Assembly (NCBI RefSeq): GCF_905171775.1
Contig: NC_053494.1
Location: 49,262,511-49,326,510, forward strand
Origin: Rana temporaria
Taxonomy: Eukaryota > Chordata > Amphibia > Anura > Ranidae
Length of the DNA: 64,000 bases
Reading direction: 5' to 3'
Below, one piece after another: positions 1 through 10,143 of this stretch. A model generated the notes under the pieces. That model worked only from the letters and a program-made list of their open reading frames with translations, was not told where the DNA came from and did not search any database. A program made the position numbers and the translations under genes. Positions within the stretch are counted from its first letter, which is position 1. Each line of letters starts with the position of its first letter.

Positions 1-848
1 TGAGAAATCCTCACTTCCTGTTCTTCTGTCTGTAACTACACGCAGTAATGCAAGGCTTTCTCCCTGGTGTGGAGAAAGCCTTTTGAGGGGGGAGGGGGCG
101 AGCAGGAGGGTCAGGACACTCTCTACTTTGCAGATATAGAAATGAGCTGTGTGTTAGTGGGTGTCCTGACACTCCTGCTCGCCCCCCTCAAGAGGCTTGC
201 TCCACACCAGGGAGAAAACTTTGCATTAGGCCTCGTACACACGACCGAACATGTCTGCTGAAACTGGTCCGCGGACCAGTTTCAGCAGACATGTTCGGTC
301 GTGTGTACGGCCGACTGGACAATTTTCCGGCGGATCGGACAGGTTTCCAGCGGACGAATGTTTCTTAGCATGCTAAGAAACATGTCCGCTGGAAGCCTGT
401 CCGTTGGACATGTTCGGTCATCTGTACGACTTACCGGACATGTCCGCTCGGCCGAAAGCCCTTGCATGCGTCGAAGTGATTCGACGCATGCGTGGCAGCT
501 TTGACCTTCCAGGGTCGCTCACGTCGCCGCGGTGACAGCGCGGCCACATCACCGTGTATCCTGTCCGCGCGGATTTCGGTTTGGTGGTGTGTACAGCCAT
601 CAGACCGAAATCTCCGAGCGGACATGTCCGATGAAAACGGTCCGTGGACCGTTTTCATCAGACATGTCCCCTCGTGTGTACGAGGCCTTTCTGTGTAGTT
701 ACAGACAGAAGAACAGGAAGTGAGTATTTCTCAGAGGAAATAAGGACATTTAAAAGCAAAATCGAAGGATGAGGTAAGTGAAGGAGGACTGCACTAAGGT
801 AAAGGAAGCTATTTAGGGGAAAAAATTGTACCTTTACAACCCCTTTAA
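1..848. repeat. Long-TIR fold-back element, copy 1, left end outside window
   Basis: The two arms are inverted copies of each other. The arm from 1 (cacttcctgttcttctg, then ctccctggtgtggagaaagc near 60-80) returns in reverse at about 165-227 and 688-848, ending in acctttacaacccct followed by ttaa. A second, more complete copy lies at 43440-44688. The right arm is split at 229-687 by a separate MITE. A TTAA beside the end suggests a piggyBac- or Kolobok-like non-autonomous element, but no transposase is present, so the class is inferred. There is no coding capacity. Confidence 0.7.
229..687. mobile_element. Harbinger-like MITE, family with gtacacacg ends, inserted in the fold-back repeat
   Basis: The ends are inverted copies: ggcctcgtacacacgaccg at the left and cgtgtgtacgaggcc at the right, continuing inward through an acatgtc motif. 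The flanks are TTA on the left and TTT on the right, compatible with a decayed 3-bp TWA duplication as made by PIF/Harbinger transposases. The other copy of the same subfamily (32814-33284) has a clean TAA on both sides. The inside is a series of smaller palindromes, for example a perfect one around gcatgc at about 360-381. It has no reading frame of its own. Confidence 0.75.
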
Positions 849-1806
849 TCCTGTTTTGCATGTCAGTGCTGCTGATTTCCTCCAGTTGTTTTCAGGCTCT
901 TGCTGTCAACATGCACTTGCTCCAGTGTTGGCTACATATTATTAATTTAGACCAATTTCCTGATTGATAGTGACTGTATTGGACTATGGCTGTGGAATGT
1001 CAACCAGTGGTGTGTGTGACAAGGTGACAATTAGGGGCACAATTTGTAAACAGTTGTCACTCTATAGCAGGAAGTGGTCGACTAGGGACATCGATGGCAG
1101 AATAACCAGGAATTATTTTAATGACATGTACACTTAAAAAGACTAAAAACAACTTTTAAAAGATACATTATCATTTTAAACCTACATTTTAGTGATTGGG
1201 TTTATTTTTACTAATGTACAAACATTATGTTTTACCATAGAAAGCCTTTAAAATCATTGCAAACGTGGTGCAAATGTTTAATCAAAAAGATAACAGGAAA
1301 GACAAACTCCAGGCAATGGAGAATATTTCCATCAGATATGGCTACACCTAATGAAGCTATTGTGCTACTCAGATACATTATATGTGGGGTGCTTTTGTAC
1401 AGCACTCAGTTTATGCTAATCATTGCTAATTAAGTTGTTTTTAATTTAATGTAATTTCTGTTGACTGTAATGATGTTGGAAGGTGGCAGATTGACAACAG
1501 TGGAAAATGAGGTTGGCTATTAATCCATGAATAATTACAGATTCAGCATCAGGGTTATTGGCTACCTATCAAGCATAACCAATTTTCAGCAAAAGCCTTT
1601 CAGGAGCATCTCAGTGTTTGGAATAAGATGACTTGCCCAGTCCGTACAACAGAAGCTGTGCTTACACTGATTGACACTTGAAGCCTGTGTGATACAGATC
1701 TTTTAAGCCAGAACAGAAAGATGTATGCAAGCAATTTTCAAGAAATTATATAATACATGACCTTCTCTGCAAGACTGTTGTCTTTGCATTGGGAATTAAA
1801 GACGAT
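849..1806. other. AT-rich stretch with no recognised gene
   Basis: I see no long open frame, splice-flanked exon, RNA gene or terminal repeat here. The base composition is AT-rich, unlike the CpG-rich MITEs on either side. It may be unique host sequence or an old, decayed repeat. Confidence 0.5.
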
Positions 1807-2540
1807 GGCCTGGATTCACAAAGCACTTGCTCTGACGTATGTCAAGATATGCCGCGTAAGTGCAAATGTGCGCCGGACCCACAAACTAAGATACGCCTAA
1901 AAACAGGCTTCATCCCGCCGACGTAACTTGCCTACGCCGGCGTAGCGTGGGCGCATATTTAGGCACGCATGTGGCGCTCTCATTGATTTTCTATTCAAAT
2001 ATGCAAATGAGGGAAATACGGCGACTCACGAACGTACGTGCGCCCGATGCAGGCTACGCGATGTGGGCGTAAGTTGTACGTCCGGCGTAAAGTTAAGCCC
2101 CATAAAGGAGGTGTAACCCAGCAGCAGACGTGCAAAGGTCTGCACCAGGGAACACAAGCCGGCGTAGTTTACGTTGGACGTGTGTGTGGCTGGGCGTAGA
2201 TTACATTCACGCCGTAGGCAGTGATCCGGCGTATTTTAGGTAGTTGTTCCGACGTGGTTATGAGCATGCGCAGAGGGAATGCGTCCTCATCTCGGCGCAT
2301 GCGCAGTTGGTGATACGTATCTGTCTGGCGCTCGGCCCATCATTTGCATGGGGTCACGCCTCATTTGCATGACTCACGCCCACTTCCACCTACGCCGACT
2401 TACGCCTTCGAAACCCAGCACAATTTTGGTAACACTGGATTTGTGAATTCCATGGTTGCCTCTCTGTGCTGAGTCGGCGTAGCGTATATTATTTGCGCTA
2501 CGGCGGTGTAATGTGCACCTGCTCTCTGTGAATCTGGGCC
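1807..2540. mobile_element. MITE, ~734 bp, 'ggcctggattcacaaag' type
   Basis: It starts ggcctggattcaca and ends tgtgaatctgggcc, which are inverted copies. The flank is gat on both sides (1804-1806 and 2541-2543), a 3-bp duplication. The interior is CpG-rich with repeated cgtacg, cgccg and atttgcat motifs and does not code. Its closest relatives in the window are 54200-54950 and the truncated copy at 49939-50150: all three share the segment with catttgcatggggtcacgcc. The class is probably Harbinger-like from the 3-bp duplication, but this is inference. Confidence 0.8.
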
Positions 2541-2695
2541 GATGATTTTACTTATTAGTGTAAACCTGGCCAAAACCAGAGGCCTAGCATTATCTAACTG
2601 CTCAGTGGTTCATCTATTGGCCAGGTGTCACATAAACATGCATTGTATTCTACAAGCATATTTATTTAGGTGAATCGGGAAATGGAAGCAGACTA

Positions 2696-3383
2696 GGGGC
2701 CAGATTCAGGTAGAAGTGCGGCGGCGTAACGTATTGTAGATACGTTACACCGCTGCAAGTTTTCATCGCAAGTGCCTGATTCACAAAGCACTTGCGATGA
2801 AAACTACGCCGGCGGCCTCCGGCGTAAGCCCGCGTAATTTAAATGGGCTTGTGCCATTTAAATTAGGCACGCTCCTGCGCTGGACCTACTGCGCATGCTC
2901 CGTTTCATAACTCCCGCCGTGCTTTGCGCGAAGTGACGTCATTTTTTCGAACGGCGACGCGCATAGTGTACTTCCGTATTCCCGGAAGTTTTACGCAAAC
3001 GACGTGAAATTTAAAATTTCGACACGGGAACGACGGCCATACTTTAGACAGCAATACGTTTGCTGACTAAAGTTAAGGCACCCAAAACGACGACTAACTT
3101 TGCGACGGGAAACTAGACTAGCGGCGACGTAGCGAACACAAAAAACCGTTGTGGATCGCCGTAACTCCTAATTTGCATACCCGACGCTGGTTTACGAGGC
3201 AAACTCCCCCCAGCGGCGGCCGCGGTACTGCATCCTAAGATCCGACAGTGTAAAACAATTACACCTGTCGGATCTTAGGGATATCTATGCGTAACTGATT
3301 CTATGAATCAGTCGCATAGATACTCTGAGAGATACGACGGAGTATCTGAGATACTCCGTCGTATCTCCTTTGTGAATCTGGGC
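2696..3383. mobile_element. MITE, ~688 bp, 'ggccagattca' type
   Basis: The ends are inverted copies (ggggccagattcagg and gaatctgggc) and cta is duplicated on both flanks (2693-2695 and 3384-3386). Near the right end are nested hairpins built from agatacgacgg and ccgtcgtatct (about 3300-3370). Copies with the same design lie at 15474, 26308, 30623, 47404, 51786 and 57361. It does not code. Confidence 0.8.
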
Positions 3384-4344
3384 CTAGATACTTCTGATAC
3401 AAGCTTAAGTTTCCATCTGATTGGAGTAGTGATTCTGCAGGGGGTCAGACTGCTGGAGATAGACCTCAAAGGTTAGCTGCCCTTATCTTTGCCCTACAAT
3501 GTAGATCTCACCTTTGGACTGGCACTAAGTGCAATTAAAGATTGTTTTAATGTACCTTGGTTTAATCCAACCAGTTTTTGTAAAGATAGAACTGGATTCA
3601 TTCTACAGTGGTTAAACCCTACCCATCAACAAAGCAAGCACTTAATTAAATTGTCAGTCAGTGTCTATGTTATAGTGTACAAAAAGTTATAATGTACCAA
3701 CTTAAATAAAGCTTAACTCCAAGCACAAAGCTAAAAATACATATAAAATACTGTGGAGGGGTAGGCTTAATTGGTAGTGGCAGTGGTAAACCATGTCTGA
3801 ACACCCAGGAACAAAGGTCACCCCAGTCCAAGCAAGTTTGTCTTGCATTAGTACTCAGCAAGACACTAAACACAGTTCAATGCAGGAGTACTTTGTGCAG
3901 GAAGTTCATAGCATAAAAGAAACAAAACATCTACTTGTGCGAGCCACTAACTAATCTTATGCCAGTTCCTGTATAAAAGGGTAGCCCCCTAAAAAAACAA
4001 TACCTCAATGACTCTAGTGCCCACCTTATGGTCAGACACTCTCTTTCCATTATTTAATAATTCCTCTATGCATGGGTGAGTTTCTAGCTAAGGTATGCCA
4101 CTGGATTTTCTTCCCAATTAATTTCCTGGGTGCCCCTGATGACGTTATTCTGATGAAATGTGTTGGGTGGAACTATAGGGGTGAGAGGTACATGGTGAAA
4201 GCTGCTTGTATTGATCCATCCCTGGTGGTTGTATTGGATGTACATGGGAGAGTGATCCTAGACTTAAAGCAGCAGTGGCTTCTCACTGTCTCTGGTGTTT
4301 GTATTCCTTTACATAATGGAGTGCATTTTGAATTTTTGGCATAA
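3384..4344. other. Unassigned sequence; repeat-like motif before the Gypsy element
   Basis: No gene is recognised. Near 4138-4175 there is a segment with gatgaaatgtgttgggtgg, resembling in reverse the motif at about 48335-48380 (tcccgacatgttttgcat, then gcttcatcagg). This suggests a shared dispersed repeat. A 90-codon open frame at 4072-4344 runs through it and is not treated as a gene. No 5' LTR matching the LTR at 10706 was found here, so the 5' end of the Gypsy element appears to be lost. Confidence 0.45.
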
Positions 4345-4708
4345 TAAGAAAAAAAATATAGTCAGGGAAGAAGAAATTATGCTGGATAATAAGAGAGAAC
4401 CACAGAAGTCTGAACCTACTGCTAAAGTCAGAACCATCGGTGCTGAGGAGGTGGACAATCAGGTGGAACTCTTGAAGGCCCAAGTGTCTCAGTTGATAGA
4501 ATTGGTGACTGCCCTGACAAGTCAAGCAACTAAGACCCCGAGCAGGAATGCTTCATCAGAACCAAGGAAACCTCCCAGTTCCAACACTGACTCACTAAGG
4601 AAACAGTGGAAATCACCAATCTGCTTCAACTGTGGAGGAGTCGGACATATCATGGAAGTATGTCCAAGTCCTGAGAAGGCAGCAGCCCAGTATTGCCAGC
4701 CGACTTAA
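4295..4708 (+). pseudogene. Gypsy gag remnant with CCHC zinc knuckle
   Basis: Gag would form the retroelement particle and bind its RNA. The 137-codon frame has a basic, Ser/Pro-rich middle followed by one zinc knuckle, CFNCGGVGHIMEVC, with C-X2-C-X4-H-X4-C spacing (codons at 4622-4663). A normal Gypsy gag is several hundred residues; here the amino-terminal part is absent and only the nucleocapsid end remains. The first ~20 codons of the frame look like flanking sequence, so the gag-derived part probably begins near 4345-4380. The frame stops at 4708 and the linker towards the protease continues in another frame (to about 5054), implying at least one frameshift. Confidence 0.7.
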
Positions 4709-5044
4709 AACTTCAGAGGGCCCGGTGATGGAGTCAACCGGGTGTCCGCGGGTCTCAGTTGACTCCAAGACATTCTCTAACAAAATAAAGCAGTGTCGGG
4801 GGTACAAGTCTCCGCCAACTTCCCCTGTTGTTGTCTCTGGGCAATCAAATATCTTCCCTCCCACGACCCAAGCTGCTAAAAGGCAGGAGATCAATGCACG
4901 CCAGGCCCAACAAGGGTTCAAACCTAATAGGAATCCACAGAAGAAAGGAGTACAGGTACAGACGGCAGAATCAAATGAGAAGGTGTCAAGAATGAAGTTT
5001 CCTGCCAAGTTAGTGGGGCCTTCCCCGATAGTTTCCGTTCAAGG

Positions 5045-5670
5045 GCCTCCTTGACACTGGAGCTCAAGTGACTCTCCTATATAGGGACTTCTATGATAGA
5101 CACCTTAAGCACCTACCGCTACGCAAGCTGGAAGAGCTGGAGATCTGGGGAATCAACACCAAAAACTTCCCTTACGATGGATACTTGCCAATTGAATTGA
5201 CTTTTGACCCCTCAGTGGCAGGGGAAGCCGAAATCTTTGACACTCTGGTGATAGTCTGCCCCCGTCCACCAGGAGCCGGGAAAAGTTCTCTCATCATAGG
5301 GACTAACACCAACTTAGTCCGGAGGCTCCTGGCACTAGAACAGGATACCCCACCTGCAAGGGTGCATCCAATGCTGAGGCAGGCCTACCAGCACCTAGTC
5401 CTGGAAAAGAAGGCCCCCACAGAAGAAGTCGGTAGGATTTGGAGACTGGGAAGAAGTGAAAGGATGCTGCAGCCAGGAGAAGTGACCTGCTTAAAGGCTT
5501 CTCTCAAGCTCACCTGTAGGCAACCAGGCCCTTTCGTTGTCCTAGAGGCAGACCCACAGAACAGCAAGGGGATAGAAGTGGTCCCTGAAGTGGTCCCATT
5601 GAAGGCACTGCAGAGGAACCATGGGAAGGTCTCGGTGAGCATCAGAAACACAACGACCACACCAGTGAAG
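5045..5670 (+). pseudogene. Gypsy aspartic protease region
   Basis: Retropepsin-type proteases cut the Gag-Pol polyprotein. The catalytic signature LLDTGAQVTLL is visible, with the Asp codon at 5053. The frame then runs open to 5793. The residues after the protease resemble the Gypsy linker between protease and reverse transcriptase. Around 5670 it passes directly into the last CXXC of the integrase zinc domain, so the reverse transcriptase and RNase H that should lie here are deleted. The upstream frame from gag stops at 5054, so this part is not joined to gag in frame. A PGAGKSS string in this frame looks like a P-loop but is not in an ATPase context. Confidence 0.7.
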
Positions 5671-5675
5671 GTACC

Positions 5676-6155
5676 TGCCATTCCTGTATGCGGTGTATCC
5701 AAAGGAAGACCTTGCCACATCGGACTGCCGCAATGGCCCATCTTCAAAGCCAAGGACCCATGGAACTGGTGTGCATTGATTTCCTTTGCCTAGAACCTGA
5801 TCTGAATGGATTAGGGAATGTCTTGGTGCTAACTGATCACTTTACCCGATATGCCCAAGCATTCCCAACCAAGGATCAACAAGCTTCCACAGTGGCGAAA
5901 GTGCTAGTAGAAAAGTTTTTTGTCCATTATGGATTGCCCCAACATATACATTCAGATCAGGGAAGGGATTTTGAGAGTAATCTCATTAGGAAACTGTTAG
6001 ATTTGCTGGGCATAAAAAAATCCAGAACTACTCCTTACCACCCCAGGGGGATGCTCAGCTGGAGCGCTTTAATCGCACTCTCTTGGACATGCTAGGAACT
6101 TTGAGTGCTGAGAAGAAGCAACAGTGGAGTAAGCACATAGCTGCTATTGTGCATG
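5676..6155 (+). pseudogene. Gypsy integrase, zinc-domain end and catalytic core, 5' piece
   Basis: Integrase inserts the cDNA into the genome. Visible are the closing CMRC of the zinc domain, the core with VCIDFL (first catalytic Asp, codon at 5778) and HSDQGRDF (second Asp, codon near 5955), and then TTPYHP. At about 6044-6050 a run of five G gives a one-base frameshift. In the shifted frame the third catalytic residue, Glu in QLERFNRT (about 6062), follows as expected. The zinc domain lacks its HH half because of the deletion upstream. The reading is cut at 6155 by the L2 LINE and resumes at 9352. Confidence 0.8.
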
Positions 6156-6195
6156 AATGAATGAATGAATGAATGAATGAAATGAATGAATGAAA
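6151..6195. repeat. (TGAA)n microsatellite forming the 3' tail of the L2 LINE
   Basis: About ten tandem gaat/tgaa units with one interruption. On the minus strand this lies directly after a gcgctatataaattt motif at the 3' end of the LINE, the usual arrangement for L2-clade elements, which end in short tandem repeats rather than poly(A). Confidence 0.85.
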
Positions 6196-9100
6196 AATTT
6201 ATATAGCGCGGCACATGCGAACTGAATCGCTTCTGGGCGCTAGTTGTTTGTGTCTCATGCCTTCAGAAAAGCAGGGTTTTGATCTGCCTTCTGAAAGACA
6301 GGTGGTTTTGCTCCAACCGAATGCTGGTTGGTAAAGCATTCCAAAGCCTGGGGCCCTGGAAAGCAAACCTTCTTTCTCCTTTGGACTTGTATTTGGTTTT
6401 AGGAACCTTGACCAGATTTTGGTCGGTGGATCGCAGAATGCGGTTGCAATTGTGCGTTTTGATCTTGTCGCATAGATATCTAGGAGCCTTCCCATGGATG
6501 CACTTATGTGTAAGGCAGAGTGCTTTGAATGCAATTCTGTCTTTCACTGGCAACCAGTGAAGGGATCTCAGTGAAGGTGAGATTGATTCCCAAGATTTTT
6601 TCCCAGTCACCAGTCTAGCGGCCGTATTCTGTACGACTTGAAGACGAGCGATTTGGTACTTGGGGAGCCCGAGGTAAAGGGCATTTGCATAGTCCAGTCT
6701 GGAATTCACGATTGTTCCCACCACGACTGCTATGTCTTCTTTGGGAATAAATGGAATAAGTCTGCGTAGTAGGCGCATCAAATGGTGCGTCCCGCTGACT
6801 ACTGACCCTATTTGTGCGTCCATTGTCATGAAGGTGTCAAACGTGACTCCTAGACTTTTGACTTTGGAGCTAGGGGAGATGGTCTGACCCAGGATGGGCG
6901 AAGGTGTCCAGTTTGTTGTCGGTTGTCTCTTCCGACTGGCATTGAACATAAAGAGTTCTGTTTTAGCGCTATTGAGTTTGAGATAACTCTTAGTCATCCA
7001 GTTTTCTATTGAAGAGAGACATTTCTCTAATCTGAGATGATGATCCTTTTTTTGGCAGATGCGAAAATACAACTGCGTGTCGTCTGCATAAGAGTGATAG
7101 AGTAGTTCTTGGCTACTGATAATATCAAAGAGAGGACGAAGATAGATATTAAACAGCACCGGTGATAGGGGGGATCCTTGGGGGACCCCACATGGCACCG
7201 TGCGTTTTTCTGACGTGAAAGATCCCAGTTTCACTGTTTGTGATCGGTTTCCGAGAAAAGAGGAGAACCATGGTAAGGCATCTTCTGAGACTCCGGCGAC
7301 TTCTGTTAGTCGTCTCAGTAGCAATTTATGGTCTACTGTGTCAAAGGCTGCGCTTAGGTCCAGCAGAACCAGGAGACACGATTCTCCTTCGTCTGCGGCC
7401 TCGAGCGCATCGTCCCATATTTTCAGTAAGGCCGTTTCTGTCCCGTGTCCGGGACGGAACCCGGATTGAAATGGATCGAGTAGGTTGTGGGTATCGAGAT
7501 GCTGTTGCAGCTGATTTACCACCACTTTCTCCATTATCTTGGACAGAGCATTTAGACCTGTTATGGGACGGCGGTGAGTTGGGTCCATAGGATCCAAATT
7601 AGGTTTTTTCAAGATCGGCAGGATTGTGCCCTCTTTCAGCAGGGAAGGCACTATGCCTTCCTTAAATGACTGATTTATAAGCTGTGTGATCGGAGGCGCC
7701 AGGATGTCGGCACATTCCTTCAGTAGCTTGGTGGGAATGATGTCATTGGGTGCTGTGCTGTTGCGCAGCGCACCAATGAATTTTTTAGTGGTATCAATGG
7801 AGATGGGTTCCAAAGTGAACTTAGTTGATTGTAGAGGCGTTCCGTCGGTGTTTTGATTGAAGAGGGGGCTGAGTGGAGTATTGTTTTGCCGAATACTTAC
7901 CCGAATTTTTTCAATTTTGTTGATGAAGAAATCCGATAGTTCATTGCAGAACTCTTGGGTGTCTGAAGTGGGGACTTCAAGACATCCCGGATTCATGGTC
8001 TGGGTGACCATCCTGAAGAGTTCGCGTGGGCGATTCATTGCGCTGTTAATCACCATGGAAAAGTAAAGTTTTTTGGCTTTAAAAATTTCCTTGTGATATC
8101 GTGTAGTTACTGCTTTGTAGAAGTTGAGGCGGTCTTCTGAAGGACTTCTTATCCAGGCGGCTTCCGCCCTTCTGCGCTCTTGCTTCAATAGCGACAGCTG
8201 GTTATTGAACCAGCTGGACTTTTTTGCCCGGCTGCGGACTTTGCGCTTTGGTGCTGCTAAGTCGGCTGACTGTAGCAGAGCTGCATTTATGGCATCCAAT
8301 GTATCTGAGGCTGCTAGCTGAGGAGGAATAGCCCCAATTCGGTTTTCCAGGGTAGATCTGAAGAGTTCCGAGTGGAGCTTCCTCTGAGATCTAGCCCAGT
8401 GTATTGTCACCGGCTTGGGTACTTTCATGACTAGTGGAATTCTGGGAATTATGAAGCTAATTGCATGGTGGTCTGTCCATGGCAAAGGTTCATTTCCCAA
8501 AATGTTTATTTTCAGATTTTGTCTGAAAATTAGGTCGAGAGTGTGACCTGAAACATGCGTGGGTCCGCATATAAGTTGCTGAAGTCCTAACCCTTCCAGG
8601 TGGTCGATGCAGGCCTCCGCGATGGGATCCTGTGAGGAGTTGGCCCACAAATTGAAATCCCCGAGCAGCAAAAGATGATTGCTGTTAAGGGAGTAAGTGG
8701 ATATGAACTCTGTTAATGCTGAAATCAACTGCGATTTGGGCCCAGGGGGCCTATAGCAGAGGAGAATGTGAACGGTCTCCTGAGAGTGAGCTTGAAGTTG
8801 AAGCGTAAGGGTTTCCATAAAAGGTAGAGGATTTTGAAGGACCGGTTTAGTGATTGCAATATGAGACTTATGAATCACCGCCAGGCCTCCTCCTCTTTGC
8901 CCTATTCTATTTTCCGTTAGGATGCGATAATTTGCTGGTACCAGTTCTCCGAGAATGGTGTTGCAATCGTCTGACAGCCAACTTTCTGTAATAAAGAGGC
9001 AGTCTAGATTGTTTTGTAGTAAGAAATCATGGATTTCTGATCGGTGTTTAACTGCTGATCTAGTGTTAAGCAACGCACATGATATGTGCTTGAGCTGTGT

Positions 9101-9351
9101 TGAATGGTTGAAATTTTTGATGATCGATCGTCGATCGACTCTCAAAAGTTGATCTGATTTTAAGGCTTTTTTGGTGACGGCAGGTAATATTGTTGCGAAT
9201 TGTCTCAGACCCCAAATGGTTTCCGCAGAGTATCGCAATTTAACCATTGTTGCCAGTCACCGTGGGCGGGGGTGCGGGTGTTCGGTGAGAGAGGATTCGC
9301 AGAATCCTCGCTCTCAGCAATCCTTGGTCCAGAGGAAGGCAAAAAAAGCCC
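6156..9351 (-). mobile_element. L2/CR1-type LINE inserted in the Gypsy integrase
   Basis: A ~3.2 kb non-LTR retrotransposon lies in reverse orientation inside the integrase reading frame. The integrase frame reads up to ...IVH at 6150 and continues with HAYNS at 9352. A 6-bp tgcatg is present on both sides (6150-6155 and 9352-9357) and fits a short target duplication. The 3' end carries a (TGAA)n tail. About 100 bp precede the long ORF. Whether the true 5' end is complete cannot be judged, because L2 elements are often 5'-truncated. Confidence 0.88.
6263..9247 (-). CDS. L2-type LINE endonuclease/reverse transcriptase, 994 aa, uninterrupted
   Basis: This polyprotein nicks target DNA and copies the LINE RNA onto it. 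An APE-type endonuclease occupies roughly residues 55-270: LLNTRSAVKHR at 59-69, TESW at 87-90, GDFN at 196-199 and TDHHAIS at 258-264. The reverse transcriptase follows, with LLDLSAAFD (first Asp at 630), GVPQGSPLSP near 687-696, and YADD at 720-723. YADDTQLYF together with LDLSAAFDTVDH is typical of the L2/CR1 group and unlike the FADD of L1. The length is normal for a single-ORF L2 protein. The start is the first ATG of the open frame. No stop or frameshift is seen, so the insertion is fairly young. A separate ORF1 is not seen. Confidence 0.88.
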   Translation of the reverse strand: MVKLRYSAETIWGLRQFATILPAVTKKALKSDQLLRVDRRSIIKNFNHSTQLKHISCALLNTRSAVKHRSEIHDFLLQNNLDCLFITESWLSDDCNTILGELVPANYRILTENRIGQRGGGLAVIHKSHIAITKPVLQNPLPFMETLTLQLQAHSQETVHILLCYRPPGPKSQLISALTEFISTYSLNSNHLLLLGDFNLWANSSQDPIAEACIDHLEGLGLQQLICGPTHVSGHTLDLIFRQNLKINILGNEPLPWTDHHAISFIIPRIPLVMKVPKPVTIHWARSQRKLHSELFRSTLENRIGAIPPQLAASDTLDAINAALLQSADLAAPKRKVRSRAKKSSWFNNQLSLLKQERRRAEAAWIRSPSEDRLNFYKAVTTRYHKEIFKAKKLYFSMVINSAMNRPRELFRMVTQTMNPGCLEVPTSDTQEFCNELSDFFINKIEKIRVSIRQNNTPLSPLFNQNTDGTPLQSTKFTLEPISIDTTKKFIGALRNSTAPNDIIPTKLLKECADILAPPITQLINQSFKEGIVPSLLKEGTILPILKKPNLDPMDPTHRRPITGLNALSKIMEKVVVNQLQQHLDTHNLLDPFQSGFRPGHGTETALLKIWDDALEAADEGESCLLVLLDLSAAFDTVDHKLLLRRLTEVAGVSEDALPWFSSFLGNRSQTVKLGSFTSEKRTVPCGVPQGSPLSPVLFNIYLRPLFDIISSQELLYHSYADDTQLYFRICQKKDHHLRLEKCLSSIENWMTKSYLKLNSAKTELFMFNASRKRQPTTNWTPSPILGQTISPSSKVKSLGVTFDTFMTMDAQIGSVVSGTHHLMRLLRRLIPFIPKEDIAVVVGTIVNSRLDYANALYLGLPKYQIARLQVVQNTAARLVTGKKSWESISPSLRSLHWLPVKDRIAFKALCLTHKCIHGKAPRYLCDKIKTHNCNRILRSTDQNLVKVPKTKYKSKGERRFAFQGPRLWNALPTSIRLEQNHLSFRRQIKTLLF

Positions 9352-10143
9352 TGCATGCCTACAATAGTATCACAAGCGATGCAACAGGATACTCCCCTTA
9401 CCATCTGATGTTTAGAAGAGAAGCTCGGCTTCCAGTGGATCTGGCATTTGGCATCTCCTTTGGACAATGCATCTGCCACTTCCCATAAGGGATATGTGGA
9501 CAGACTTAGGAGAAGTCTGAAAACTGCCTATGAAGAGGCCCGAGCTGCCTCAGATGAAAGGGGACAGAGGAATAAACGGAACTATGATCTTAAAGTCAGG
9601 GTCCAAGACCTGCAACCAGGAGACAGAGTATTTCTGAGGAACTTGGGCCTGACGGGGAAACACAAACTGGCGGACCATTGTAAGTCTCAGCCATACGTTA
9701 TCTGCAAGCAGCTACCTGGTCTCCCAGTATACCAGGTTAGGCCAGAAGGAAGTACTGGACCACTAAAAATCTGGCACCGGAACCATCTATTACCTCTCTC
9801 CAACCTCTCTTCAACCTCTCAAGGGTTACGCTCAGTCACCAGATCTCAGTCATCTCTCCAAGATCGTGAACTTGAGGACTCAGAGGAGAAAGAGATGGAA
9901 TCCGATTGGTTATGGCCGCCTCAGTCTCGAGAGACCACAGACTCTTCTCTATCTCTTTCTGAAATGACTGACAACGGGGTTCTTCGACCTGAGGCTCCTG
10001 AATTTGTGCCTTGTGCTACGCTTCTTGAGGACTTGGAAGACGAACAGGGTCCCTTGTCCATAGGACACCTTGAGGAGACTTTGTGGCTCTCTGAAGAAGT
10101 TTCAGATGAGGAAGCAGATGCCCCTGAAGAAGAAGTTCCATAA
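9352..10143 (+). pseudogene. Gypsy integrase C-terminal region, 3' piece
   Basis: The reading resumes after the LINE with HAYNSITSDATGYSPYHLMF (the GYSPYHLMFRREARLP motif of Gypsy integrases), in the frame open to 9488. It then shifts to the frame running to 10143 near 9450-9470. This second part has the basic helical segment and the QPGDRVFLRNLG motif with a KLADHC follow-up, typical of the GPY/F-type C-terminal domain, ending with WHRNHLLPL near 9790. It is followed by an acidic Ser/Glu-rich tail. The frameshift and the upstream LINE make it non-functional. Confidence 0.8.

Noticed and set aside
4072..4344. A 90-codon frame considered as the start of Gypsy gag
   Set aside because: It crosses a dispersed-repeat motif and shows no gag similarity; the gag-derived sequence seems to begin just after it.
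5260..5300. A PGAGKSS string resembling a P-loop ATPase motif
   Set aside because: It lies in the Gypsy protease-linker frame with no other ATPase motif; chance resemblance.
7200..7590. Two overlapping plus-strand frames of 89 and 116 codons
   Set aside because: They are antisense to the L2 reverse transcriptase and have no independent features.
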